Assembly: GCA_018268715.1 (NCBI GenBank)
Contig: JAFDVZ010000007.1
Location: 980,942 to 1,031,164, forward strand
Direction: 5' to 3'
DNA length: 50,223 bases
DNA from: Acidobacteriota bacterium
GTDB taxonomy: Bacteria > Acidobacteriota > Terriglobia > Bryobacterales > Bryobacteraceae
How positions within the stretch are numbered: position 1 is the stretch's first letter; the number at the start of each line of letters is the position of its first letter. This document shows positions 23,274 through 31,146 of the stretch, one piece after another. The notes under the pieces were generated by a model. That model worked only from the letters and a program-made list of their open reading frames with translations, ran no database searches and was not told where the DNA came from. The position numbers were made by a program, and so were the translations under genes.

Positions 23274-24688
23274 GTTCTTCGGATCCTGGGTTGCCGGAAG
23301 AACTGGTGTCAGTTCTGTCTCGAAAGGTCGTAGGCCAACCGCACGCGCTACGCCTGATCGCTCCTTACATTCAGATGTATCAGGCCGGACTCGCGCCGCC
23401 GGGCAGGCCCATCGGAGTGTTCCTGCTGTTGGGACCCACCGGCACGGGCAAGACGCGCACGGTGGAGGTGCTGGCGGAGGTCCTGCACGGAAGCCATAAC
23501 CACTACCTGAAGGTGGACTGCGGCGAGTATCAGATGGAGCACGAGATCGCCAAGCTGATCGGCGCGCCGCCGGGTTATCTGGGCCATCGCGAAACGACTC
23601 CCGCGCTGTCGGCGAAGAGGTTGGAAGAGGCGACGACGTCGAATTGCGATATCTCGCTGGTGTTGTTCGATGAGATCGAAAAAGCCGCGCCGTCGTTGAC
23701 CCGGCTGCTATTGGGCGTGCTGGACAAGGCGTTGTTGAAGCTGGGCGATAACACGTCGGTCGGCTTCGAACATAGCGTGATCTTCCTGACCAGCAACCTG
23801 GGCGCGGCCGACATGATGAAGGAGATGCGGCCGACGTTTGGATTCGACGCGGGATCGGAGCCCGACCCCGAACAGTTGGCCGGGAAGCTGGAGGCGATCG
23901 CGCTGGGGGCCGTGCGGCGACGCTTCTCGCCCGAGTTCATCAATCGCATCGACGCGGTGGTGACGTATCAGCCGCTGGCGCAGGAGTCGCTCGCCAAGAT
24001 CCTGGATCAGCAGATCGACGACCTGCGGAATCACGTGGCGACGCGGCTGGGCGACCACCGGTTCTCGATCGAGGTGGACGATTCGGCGCGGGAGTTCCTG
24101 CTGAATCGGGGCACCAGCCTGGAGTACGGGGCGCGCGAACTGAAGCGGACCATTCACCGGTCCCTGATGCAGCCGCTTGCGACGCTGGTGGTGGAGCGCC
24201 GGGTGCCGGCCGGAAGCACGGTGGTGGTGACGGCGGAAAGCTCCGGCGAGAAGCTTGCGCTGACGGCGACCGGACGGGCGCCGGAGCCGGTCCCGGCCCC
24301 GGTGGTCCACCCCGAAATCCTGATTGTCGACGACAATACCGACCTGCTGCGGTTCCTGAAGACGATCCTGGAGGCGAAGGGTTGGCGAATCGTCACCGCC
24401 GAGTCAGCCGCGTCGGCGCGGGCCGCCGTGTTGGAGCGCGCGCCCGATGTCGCGCTGGTGGACTATGGGTTGCCGGACAACAATGGGCTGGAGTTGAGCA
24501 GCCGGTTGCGGTCGATGGTGCGGTCGACGCAGGTGATCATCATGACCGGAGGGCAGTTAACGAACGACGAACAGGAGTTATGCCGGCGCTACGGGTATCT
24601 GCTGTTGCAGAAGCCGTTCATGATCGAGGACCTGACGGATCTTATACGGAACCGTGTGAAGGTGGCGACGGGCGCGGCCGGCGTGTGA
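23270..24688 (+). CDS. AAA+ ATPase (ClpA/ClpB D2-like) fused to a response-regulator receiver domain
   Basis: A 472-residue two-part protein. Residues 1-335 are a single AAA+ module of the Clp/Hsp100 D2 type: Walker A GPTGTGKT (55-62), Walker B VLFDE (131-135), sensor-1 TSN (174-176), RRRFSPEFINRID with the Arg finger (Arg226) and sensor-2 GARELKR (287-293). Residues 348-465 are a complete CheY-like receiver: Asp354/355, phospho-acceptor Asp398 in LVDYGLPD, Thr426 and Lys448 in LLQKPF. No ClpP-binding loop, N-domain or DNA-binding domain is seen. It is probably a phosphorylation-controlled remodelling ATPase; kinase and substrate unknown. The start is GTG. Confidence 0.85.
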   Translation: MSSSDPGLPEELVSVLSRKVVGQPHALRLIAPYIQMYQAGLAPPGRPIGVFLLLGPTGTGKTRTVEVLAEVLHGSHNHYLKVDCGEYQMEHEIAKLIGAPPGYLGHRETTPALSAKRLEEATTSNCDISLVLFDEIEKAAPSLTRLLLGVLDKALLKLGDNTSVGFEHSVIFLTSNLGAADMMKEMRPTFGFDAGSEPDPEQLAGKLEAIALGAVRRRFSPEFINRIDAVVTYQPLAQESLAKILDQQIDDLRNHVATRLGDHRFSIEVDDSAREFLLNRGTSLEYGARELKRTIHRSLMQPLATLVVERRVPAGSTVVVTAESSGEKLALTATGRAPEPVPAPVVHPEILIVDDNTDLLRFLKTILEAKGWRIVTAESAASARAAVLERAPDVALVDYGLPDNNGLELSSRLRSMVRSTQVIIMTGGQLTNDEQELCRRYGYLLLQKPFMIEDLTDLIRNRVKVATGAAGV

Positions 24689-24699
24689 GGCCACGGTCT

Positions 24700-25608
24700 T
24701 CAGGCCGCTGACTTGGGCTGGCGCGCCCTGGCGATCAACAATATGCTCGACAGCACCAGGGCCGTGCCGGCCGCGGTTCGCACTCCCAGCGCTTCGCCTC
24801 CCATGAAGTAGCCGAGCAGCACCGCGATCACCGGGTTCACGTAGGAGTGCGTGGCGACCACGGTGACCGAGTAATGATGCAGCAGCCACAGGTAGGCGGT
24901 GAAGGCCATGATGGAGCCCGCCACGATCAGATAGGCGAGCGACAGCCAGGCGCCGGTGGAGACCTTCAACGGACGGAAGTCGCGGAATTCGCCCAGCAGC
25001 CCGGCAGTGACGGTGAGCAGCACGCCACCGGTGAGCATCTGCGACGCCGAACTCATCAGCTTGGACGAGGGCAGCGGCAGCTTGCGCGTCATCACCGATG
25101 AGAACGACCAACTGACCGAGGCGATGAGGAGCGCCAGGGCTCCCACCCGGTCGATGGCGCCGGAGGTTCCCACGCCGGCCAGCGCCGCCACGCCCGACAG
25201 CCCGATCAGCAGCGCCGCCGTGAGCCGCGCGGTGAGGCGGCGGGTGCGGAGAATCGTAATTTCAAACAGCGCCATGAAGACCGGCGCGGTGGCCATCATC
25301 ACCGCCGTGACGCCGGACGGCACGCGTTGTTCCGCCCAGAAGACGAATCCGTAATCGACAACGAAAATCAGCACGCCGAGCAGTAGCGTCGACGCCCATT
25401 GGCGAGGCGTGGGCGAAGGCTCGCCTCTTGCGGCCATCCACGCGTACATGATCGCGCCCGCGATTACGAAACGAATTCCGGCAAGCAGGAAGGGCGGGAC
25501 CTCGGCGACGCCGACGCGAATGGCCAGGAACGTCGATCCCCACACCAGGTACAGGATGGCGAACGCGGCGACGCTCGGCCATAGCGGTGGGTGGGGTTTC
25601 GGATCCAT
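24700..25608 (-). CDS. EamA/DMT-family transporter
   Basis: Inner-membrane permease of the drug/metabolite transporter superfamily (two EamA repeats, ten helices). The 302-residue protein opens with LYLVWGSTFLAIRVGVAEVPPFLLAGIRF, the typical first-helix signature, and the second repeat contains ASVSWSFSSVMTRKLPLP and STGAWLSLAYLIVAGSIMA. The substrate cannot be deduced. The start is ATG at 25608, with TAAGAT 5 nt upstream and no Shine-Dalgarno sequence (leaderless-type), rather than the longer frame from 25668. It is divergent from the transglutaminase gene, 42 bp away, and convergent with the AAA+/REC gene. Confidence 0.92.
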   Translation of the reverse strand: MDPKPHPPLWPSVAAFAILYLVWGSTFLAIRVGVAEVPPFLLAGIRFVIAGAIMYAWMAARGEPSPTPRQWASTLLLGVLIFVVDYGFVFWAEQRVPSGVTAVMMATAPVFMALFEITILRTRRLTARLTAALLIGLSGVAALAGVGTSGAIDRVGALALLIASVSWSFSSVMTRKLPLPSSKLMSSASQMLTGGVLLTVTAGLLGEFRDFRPLKVSTGAWLSLAYLIVAGSIMAFTAYLWLLHHYSVTVVATHSYVNPVIAVLLGYFMGGEALGVRTAAGTALVLSSILLIARARQPKSAA

Positions 25609-25650
25609 ACACGATCTTACCGTTCCGTCGTGGGCGGATACACTGAAGGC

Positions 25651-27777
25651 ATGGAGTCCACTCCGCAATCGGCGGGCACTGGGGCGGCTCCGGCGAGCGT
25701 CGAACGCCTGTTTCAGTACTCGCTGCTGGGCATGGTGACGTGCGGCTATCTGGCGGTGGCCGGGTCCGGCTACCTCGATCCGCCCACCATCGCGCTGACC
25801 GCGTGCGCGCTGGCGCTGCGATTCGTCTCCACGCTGGGATTGGTCCGGCTGTCACTTTCGCAGACCGTGGTGAATGTGGCGACGCTCTGCTATGTGGCGT
25901 TTTACCCGCTCGATTATCTGTTCGTGTCGCGCGAATTCACCGCCGCCACCGTACACCTGGTGTTCTTCCTGGCCATCGTGAAGATCGTGACGGCGCGCAC
26001 GGATCGCGACTACATGTACGTCAAGATCATCGCGTTTCTCGAACTGCTGGCGGCGTCGGTGCTGAACGGGTTCCTGAATTTCTTCGTCTTCCTGGCGTTA
26101 TATGTGGTGTTCGCGGTGGCCACCTTCGCCAGCGCCGAGGTGCGCCGCGCCGCCAACGGGCCCGTGCGCGTGGTGCGTTCCGGGTTGCGGCGGATGCCGA
26201 TCCGGCTGAGCCTGATGACGCTGTTCATCACCGGCGGCATCCTGTCGATGACGCTGGGGCTGTTCTTCTTCCTGCCGCGAACGGCGCGCGTCGCCTTCCG
26301 CCACCTGATTCCGGAGCGCTACCACCTGCCGGGATTTTCGGGCGAGATCCTGCTGGGACAGTTGGGCGAGATCAAGCAACAGTCGACGCCGGTGATGCAC
26401 GTCCGCTTTATCAAGCCGGATCGGCCGCTGAGCCTGAAGTGGCGCGGCGCGACGCTGGCGCGTTTCAACGGGCGGGGCTGGTTCAACGCGATTCCCGAGC
26501 ATGAGGACCGGCTGACGGTGGAGCGCGGCGGGTTGGCTCGGCTGATCGACGCCCGGCCGTCACGGCGCACCGAACGGCTGGAGTACGAGGTGCATGCCAA
26601 GGACATCGGCACGGGCACGCTGTTCTTTGCGGGAACGCCCGAGTATGTCAACATCAACGCGGCCTTCATCCGGCGGGTTCAGGGCGGGAGTTTCCGGGCG
26701 CCTTTTTCGTCGCCCAACGGGCTCCAGTACATCGGCTATGCCTATCTGAGCGGGCCGGCGAGCGCCGCGGAACTGGCCCCCGAGAAGTTGCCGCCGGTGG
26801 AGCGCGCCGAGTACTTGGAGTTGCCCCGCCTGGATTCGCGCATCGCCGCGCTGGCCAACCAATGGACGGCGGGCGCGCCCGACCCCGAGGCTCGCGCCGC
26901 GGCCATCGAACAGCACCTGCGGCGCGACTATTCGTACTCGCTGGATCTTCTCAAGGTGGAAGTCGCCGATCCGCTGGCGCACTTTCTGTTTGAGCGTAGG
27001 GCGGGGCATTGCGAGTATTTCGCCTCCGCGATGGCGGTTATGTTGCGGACTCTGGGGATTCCGGCGCGAGTGGCCACTGGGTTTCAAAGCGGCATCTACA
27101 ATCCGGTGAGCGGGTGGCAGGTGATTCGCGCCTCTGACGCGCACAGTTGGGTGGAGGCGTATCTGCCGCGTTCGGGCTGGACCACGTTCGATCCGACGCC
27201 GCCGGACCCGAACTTCGCCCAGATGGGGCTCGGCACGCGGCTGTCACTCTATATGGACGCGGCGGAGACGTTCTGGCAGGAGTGGGTGCTCAATTACGAT
27301 CTGGAGCATCAACTGGTGCTGGCGACGAAGGTGCAGCAGACAAGCCGCGGTCCACGATGGTTCGAATCGCTGAACGGGGCCGTGACGCAGCTTCGCGAGG
27401 ATGTGGTGGCGATGGCGAAGCGCTATGGGGCGCCGTTGGCGGCAGCGGTGGTGTTCGCCGGCCTGGCCATCGTGTACGGTCCCCGGGTGCGGGAAGCGTG
27501 GGCGGTGCGGCGGCGCTTCGGGCGGGTGCAGCGGGGGCAGGCGGACCGGTCCGACGCAAGCCTGCTGTACCTCAGGATGCTGCGGCTGCTTGAACGGCGC
27601 GGCATCGAGAAGCCGGCCTGGGTGACGGCGAACGAATTCGTACGGTTGGTGGCGGATCCCGTGCTTGCGCCGATGGTGGAGGACGCCACGGCGCTGTACC
27701 ACGAGATTCGCTTTGGTAACCGGCCCACGGCCGGGCCTCGCATGCTGGCCGTGATCGAACGGATGGAGCGAAGCTGA
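25651..27777 (+). CDS. TgpA-like membrane transglutaminase (DUF3488/transglutaminase-like/DUF4129)
   Basis: A 708-residue inner-membrane protein with a periplasmic papain-fold domain. An N-terminal block of about six helices (residues 20-200) precedes a large extracytoplasmic region; the transglutaminase core has Cys454 (RAGHCEYFASAM), His498 (SDAHSWVEAY) and Asp514 (TTFDPTPPD). After a last helix (about residue 600) comes a DUF4129-like tail. This is the TgpA layout; such proteins usually sit with MoxR and DUF58 genes, absent here. TACACT lies 6 nt before the ATG at 25651, with no Shine-Dalgarno sequence. Confidence 0.92.
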   Translation: MESTPQSAGTGAAPASVERLFQYSLLGMVTCGYLAVAGSGYLDPPTIALTACALALRFVSTLGLVRLSLSQTVVNVATLCYVAFYPLDYLFVSREFTAATVHLVFFLAIVKIVTARTDRDYMYVKIIAFLELLAASVLNGFLNFFVFLALYVVFAVATFASAEVRRAANGPVRVVRSGLRRMPIRLSLMTLFITGGILSMTLGLFFFLPRTARVAFRHLIPERYHLPGFSGEILLGQLGEIKQQSTPVMHVRFIKPDRPLSLKWRGATLARFNGRGWFNAIPEHEDRLTVERGGLARLIDARPSRRTERLEYEVHAKDIGTGTLFFAGTPEYVNINAAFIRRVQGGSFRAPFSSPNGLQYIGYAYLSGPASAAELAPEKLPPVERAEYLELPRLDSRIAALANQWTAGAPDPEARAAAIEQHLRRDYSYSLDLLKVEVADPLAHFLFERRAGHCEYFASAMAVMLRTLGIPARVATGFQSGIYNPVSGWQVIRASDAHSWVEAYLPRSGWTTFDPTPPDPNFAQMGLGTRLSLYMDAAETFWQEWVLNYDLEHQLVLATKVQQTSRGPRWFESLNGAVTQLREDVVAMAKRYGAPLAAAVVFAGLAIVYGPRVREAWAVRRRFGRVQRGQADRSDASLLYLRMLRLLERRGIEKPAWVTANEFVRLVADPVLAPMVEDATALYHEIRFGNRPTAGPRMLAVIERMERS

Positions 27778-27824
27778 CGGCTTCCCGGACTGGTTCGGTT
27801 CGAGTACACTCTTGGTAGCTCGAC

Positions 27825-28226
27825 ATGAAATTGACGATTCTGGTTGTCTCGCTGCTTGTCGCCGCCGGCGCCATCGCCGTGGCGGAGGAATACTCGGAGT
27901 TCATCGAGGGAATGAAGACCACCGGCGCCGCCATGGGCGTTCTCAGTAAGGCGGAGAAGAAGTCCGGACCGCAGGTGACGCGGTCGGCCGAACGCATCGC
28001 CGGCGTCTATGAGGGGATGATTCCGTTCTTCCGTCAGCGCGACGCCAAGGACGCTGTCGCGCTGGCCGAGCAGGGCAAGGCGGCGGCCACGGCGCTCGCT
28101 TCGGCGTCGTTTGCGGGCGATGAGGCCAAGGCGAACGAGGCGCTTCAGGCGCTGGGCGGGACCTGCAAGGGCTGCCACGCGGCGCATCGCGAGAAGCTCG
28201 AGAACGGGAAGTACAAAATTAAGTAG
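27825..28226 (+). CDS. Cytochrome c'-like periplasmic haem protein
   Basis: A 133-residue exported haem protein. A signal peptide (MKLTILVVSLLVAAGAIAVA) is followed by an all-helical domain and a single haem site CKGCHAAHR at the very C-terminus (Cys114, Cys117, His118). A four-helix bundle with C-terminal CxxCH is the cytochrome c'/c-556 pattern; such proteins bind NO or CO or act in stress responses. It lies 48 bp after the transglutaminase and 26 bp before a kinase-fold gene. A TACACT box at 27805-27810 gives a very short leader (about 8 nt). Confidence 0.85.
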   Translation: MKLTILVVSLLVAAGAIAVAEEYSEFIEGMKTTGAAMGVLSKAEKKSGPQVTRSAERIAGVYEGMIPFFRQRDAKDAVALAEQGKAAATALASASFAGDEAKANEALQALGGTCKGCHAAHREKLENGKYKIK

Positions 28227-28252
28227 GCCACCGGTCCACGAAAGGGGCCGTT

Positions 28253-29155
28253 ATGAAGCAGGGGGCAGCGGCCAACGGGAGTTCGAAGGACAGACCCACG
28301 CTGCTTCCGCATGCGCCCGATGAGTTGACGCGCGGCCGTCTGCGCCGGCTGGGCGAAGGCATCGGCAAGGTGGTGTACGCTTCCGACCACTGGGTGGTGC
28401 GGCGTGAGCGGTCGGGGACCGAGATCATGGCGCTCATCGTGGTCTGGAAGCTGATCCGGAAGCTGGAACGCGTGCTTCCCGGCGGCGCGGCGGACCGTCT
28501 GCTGGCGCATCCTTCTCGCCAAATCCGAATTCTTCGCGTCCTGATGCAAGCACTGGTGCTGATTGTGCCGCGCGGACTGTGGTTTGCCAGCCACGCCGGC
28601 GATGTCTGGCGCGTGTATCTGCGACGCGATATCCGCGGGGAAAAACTGGCCGCCCAGCACCTGCGTGGAACGCCCTTCGTACCGTTGCGCATCGAGTTCC
28701 CTCCGGTTCGTGTGGCCGTCGGCGGCTGGCCCGGCTGGCTGACGGTGTCGGAAGCGGTGGAGCGGGTGGAGGCGACGCTGCATCAACGGCTGGTCGAACT
28801 GGCGCGGGAAGGACGATTCGGGGAGATCGAAAAGTGGCTCGACCGGCTGCTTGAATTGCGCCAGGAAGGCTGGAAACTCGGCGTTTTCTCGATGGATGCG
28901 CACTTGAAGAACTTCGGAGTGACGGGCGATCGCGTGGTGCTGCTCGATGCCGGCGGGTTGACCGACCGGTGGGCGGAAGTCGAGGGCCGGCTGTCCTTTG
29001 AGGCTGTGGCCACGCAGCCGCACATACAGCTGGGGTTGGGCGGAGTGCTGGCGGCGCGGCCCGAGATCGCGGAGCGCTTCGATCAACGTTGGAAGGCCGT
29101 TGTGAACCGCGAACGGGTGCTCAGCCATTGGCCCGAGGATCGCCTTCCGGCCTGA
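28253..29155 (+). CDS. Kinase-fold protein (lipopolysaccharide/YrbL-like kinase family, tentative)
   Basis: A 300-residue protein with remote protein-kinase signatures. DAHLKN (Asp215 to Asn220) fits the catalytic loop D-x4-N, and VLLDAGG (Asp232), 12 residues on, fits the metal-binding DFG position, as in small-molecule or LPS kinases (HxDxxxxN...DxG). The N-lobe is unclear: RRLGEGIGKVVYASDHWVVRRER is a possible glycine loop and lysine strand. A hydrophobic stretch LMQALVLIVPRGLWFA (about residues 98-114) may contact the membrane. The ribosome-binding site is AAAGGGG. It follows the cytochrome c' gene by 26 bp, so they are probably co-transcribed. Substrate unknown. Confidence 0.55.
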   Translation: MKQGAAANGSSKDRPTLLPHAPDELTRGRLRRLGEGIGKVVYASDHWVVRRERSGTEIMALIVVWKLIRKLERVLPGGAADRLLAHPSRQIRILRVLMQALVLIVPRGLWFASHAGDVWRVYLRRDIRGEKLAAQHLRGTPFVPLRIEFPPVRVAVGGWPGWLTVSEAVERVEATLHQRLVELAREGRFGEIEKWLDRLLELRQEGWKLGVFSMDAHLKNFGVTGDRVVLLDAGGLTDRWAEVEGRLSFEAVATQPHIQLGLGGVLAARPEIAERFDQRWKAVVNRERVLSHWPEDRLPA

Positions 29156-29157
29156 TG

Positions 29158-29191
29158 GGGGCATTTGCCCCAGGGGTTTCGCCGGGCGAAA
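29158..29191 (+). terminator. Two tandem hairpins after the kinase-fold gene
   Basis: GGGGC-ATTT-GCCCC (29158-29171) and TTTCGC-CGG-GCGAAA (29177-29191) follow the stop codon directly. No T-tract follows, so they would act as weak terminators or RNA 3'-end structures. Confidence 0.4.
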
Positions 29192-29238
29192 TGCCGTTCG
29201 GGTGTTGCGGACTATCACCCACCCTGGCGAAGTGCGAT

Positions 29239-29254
29239 TGTGATTTCAGTCACT
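29239..29254 (+). promoter_or_regulatory. CRP/FNR-family binding site upstream of the radical SAM gene
   Basis: TGTGA-TTTCAG-TCACT matches the CRP palindrome TGTGA-N6-TCACA at 9 of 10 defined bases. An extended -10 (TGC then TATAGA, 29281-29286) places the transcription start near 29290-29293, so the site is centred about 42-46 bp upstream of it, a class II activator position. Confidence 0.6.
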
Positions 29255-29306
29255 TACATTCGGCGCACGAATTGCAATGCTATAGACGAGAGCAGAGAGG
29301 GCATTC

Positions 29307-30416
29307 ATGCTGGATTTCAGTCAATCTCCGTTACTGGTGATCTGGGAGGTCACCCAGGCTTGCGATTTGGCTTGCGTTCATTGCCGCGCGTCGGCGATGC
29401 CGGGCCGGAGTTCCGACGAATTGAGTACCGAGGAGGGCTATCGCCTGCTCGATCAGGTGAAGGCTTTCGGCGAGGCCAAGGGCTTCGGAAGCCCGCTGTT
29501 CGTGTTCACCGGCGGCGATCCGCTGAAGCGGCCCGACCTGTACGAACTGATCCGCTACTCCGTGAAGCTGGGCCTGCGCACAAACGTGACGCCGAGTTCG
29601 ACGCCGCTGTTGACCGCTTCCGCCATCGACCGCTTCAAGGAATGCGGCGTCACTCGCATGGCCATCAGCGTGGACGGCGCGGATGCGGTTACGCACGACG
29701 CGTTCCGGCAGGTTCCGGGCAGCTTCGACCGCTGCGTGATGGCGCTTAAGCACGCGCAGAAGATCGGGCTCGACACGCAGTTCCAGACCACCGTGACGCG
29801 GCGCAACATGCATCAGTTGGACCGCATCGCCGACCTGGTGGGCGAAGTCGGCTCGAAGATGTGGAGCCTGTTCTTCCTGATCGTGACCGGCCGCGCGCTG
29901 GCGGGCGACGATCTGGACGCGGCGCAGTACGAAGAGGTCTTCGCGAAGATGTACGACATCTCCCAGCGGGTCTCCTTCGACATCAAGACCACCGAGGCCA
30001 TGCACTATCGCCGCTATATCATCGAGCGGCAGAAGGCCGAGCGGCGGGCGGACGAGGCTCCCCACGCCGATCACGGCGCCGCCGAGCGCGTGGCGTTCCG
30101 TACGGCCGGCGTCAGCGATGGGCGCGGCTTCGTGTTCGTGTCGCACAAGGGCGAGGTCTTCCCAAGCGGCTTCCTGGCGCTGTCGGCCGGCAACGTCCGG
30201 CGCGATTCGCTGGTGGACGTGTACCGGAATTCGCAGTTGTTCCAGATGCTGCGCGATCCGCACCTGCGCGAAGGCAAGTGCGGCGCCTGCGAGTATGTCC
30301 ACGTGTGCGGCGGTTCGCGCTCGCGGGCTTACGCCCTGACGGGCGACTATCTGGCTGAGGATCCGCGCTGCGTGTACCAGCCGAAGCATTACGCGCCGGA
30401 ACCGGTGCATGCTTAG
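29307..30416 (+). CDS. Radical SAM/SPASM protein (TIGR04053-like)
   Basis: A 369-residue radical SAM enzyme. The [4Fe-4S] motif CDLACVHC (Cys19, Cys23, Cys26) is followed by FTGGDPLKRPDL and the barrel strands MAISVDGADAVTHD and FQTTVTRRNM. A C-terminal SPASM domain (CGACEYVHVCGGSRSRAYALTG...DPRC) would bind auxiliary clusters. The sequence style fits the TIGR04053 branch related to haem-modifying and peptide-maturing enzymes; the substrate is unknown and no precursor peptide gene is visible nearby. A GAGAGGG ribosome-binding site precedes the ATG. A CRP/FNR-type site upstream suggests redox or oxygen control, sensible for an oxygen-labile enzyme. A TPR gene follows in 3 bp. Confidence 0.88.
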   Translation: MLDFSQSPLLVIWEVTQACDLACVHCRASAMPGRSSDELSTEEGYRLLDQVKAFGEAKGFGSPLFVFTGGDPLKRPDLYELIRYSVKLGLRTNVTPSSTPLLTASAIDRFKECGVTRMAISVDGADAVTHDAFRQVPGSFDRCVMALKHAQKIGLDTQFQTTVTRRNMHQLDRIADLVGEVGSKMWSLFFLIVTGRALAGDDLDAAQYEEVFAKMYDISQRVSFDIKTTEAMHYRRYIIERQKAERRADEAPHADHGAAERVAFRTAGVSDGRGFVFVSHKGEVFPSGFLALSAGNVRRDSLVDVYRNSQLFQMLRDPHLREGKCGACEYVHVCGGSRSRAYALTGDYLAEDPRCVYQPKHYAPEPVHA

Positions 30417-30419
30417 GGA

Positions 30420-31145
30420 ATGATCCGGTTTCTTGCCCCCCTGCTCGTCTGCTGCGGTCTGGTTGCGGGCCAGACCGCGCAGGAGTGGCTTCAGGAGGGC
30501 GTCAACGCCTTCAAGGCCGCGCAATACGACGAGGCCATCGACAACTTCAAACAAGCCATCGCGCTGGAGCCAAAGTCGGTTCCGGCGCTTTTGCATCTGG
30601 CGGCGGCGTACATGGCGACGCCCGAGGATGGCGAGAAGGCCCGGCTGGGGCGGGAGACGTATGCGCGCGTGCTCGAACTGGAGCCGAAGAACCTGAAGGC
30701 GTCCGGCGCCATGGCGGCGTTGAGCTTCGCGCAAGTGGGCGTCGCGGGCGCCGATCTCGAGGATGCTCGCCGGTGGCAATTGAGACTGCTCGAATTGCAG
30801 CCGGACGCCAAGGAGGCGCACTTCGCGCTTGGAGTGATCGCCTGGACGCGCTTCTATCCGGCCTGGCAGGCGGCGCGGCGCAGGGCGGGGTTGAAGCCCG
30901 AGGACGCCGGGCCTTTCAAGGACTCGAAACTGCGCGCGTCGATGAAAGCCGAGTGGGGCGCGGTGGTGCAGGAAGGCATGGACCATCTTGAACGGGCGTT
31001 CGCGTTGGATCCGGGCTACGACGAGGCGCTGGCGCGGTTGAGCGTGCTGATGCGGGAGCGCGCCGATCTGAGCGATAACCAGTACGCCTGGCTCGCCGAG
31101 GTCAAGAAAGCCGATGCGCTGCTGAAGCGCGCGAGCCACCGGTAG
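30420..31145 (+). CDS. Exported TPR protein
   Basis: A 241-residue protein with a signal peptide (MIRFLAPLLVCCGLVAGQ), so probably periplasmic. It holds tetratricopeptide repeats: AQEWLQEGVNAFKAAQYDEAIDNF, then ALLHLAAAYMATPEDGEKARL, RVLELEPKNLKAS and a later pair (RAFALDPGYDEALARLSVLM). These form a protein-binding scaffold; no catalytic domain is present. It starts 3 bp after the radical SAM stop and must share its transcript. It ends 1 bp from the convergent sulfatase gene. Confidence 0.88.
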   Translation: MIRFLAPLLVCCGLVAGQTAQEWLQEGVNAFKAAQYDEAIDNFKQAIALEPKSVPALLHLAAAYMATPEDGEKARLGRETYARVLELEPKNLKASGAMAALSFAQVGVAGADLEDARRWQLRLLELQPDAKEAHFALGVIAWTRFYPAWQAARRRAGLKPEDAGPFKDSKLRASMKAEWGAVVQEGMDHLERAFALDPGYDEALARLSVLMRERADLSDNQYAWLAEVKKADALLKRASHR

Positions 31146-31146
31146 G

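Noticed and set aside
29307-30416. Radical SAM protein as the maturase of the nearby sulfatase
   Set aside because: Its Cys motif is CxxxCxxC with SPASM as in many families, but the sequence does not show the anaerobic sulfatase maturase pattern; it is on the opposite strand and separately regulated.
29331-31139. 602-residue minus-strand frame opposite the radical SAM and TPR genes
   Set aside because: Low-complexity Arg/His-rich translation, no motifs, no start signals.
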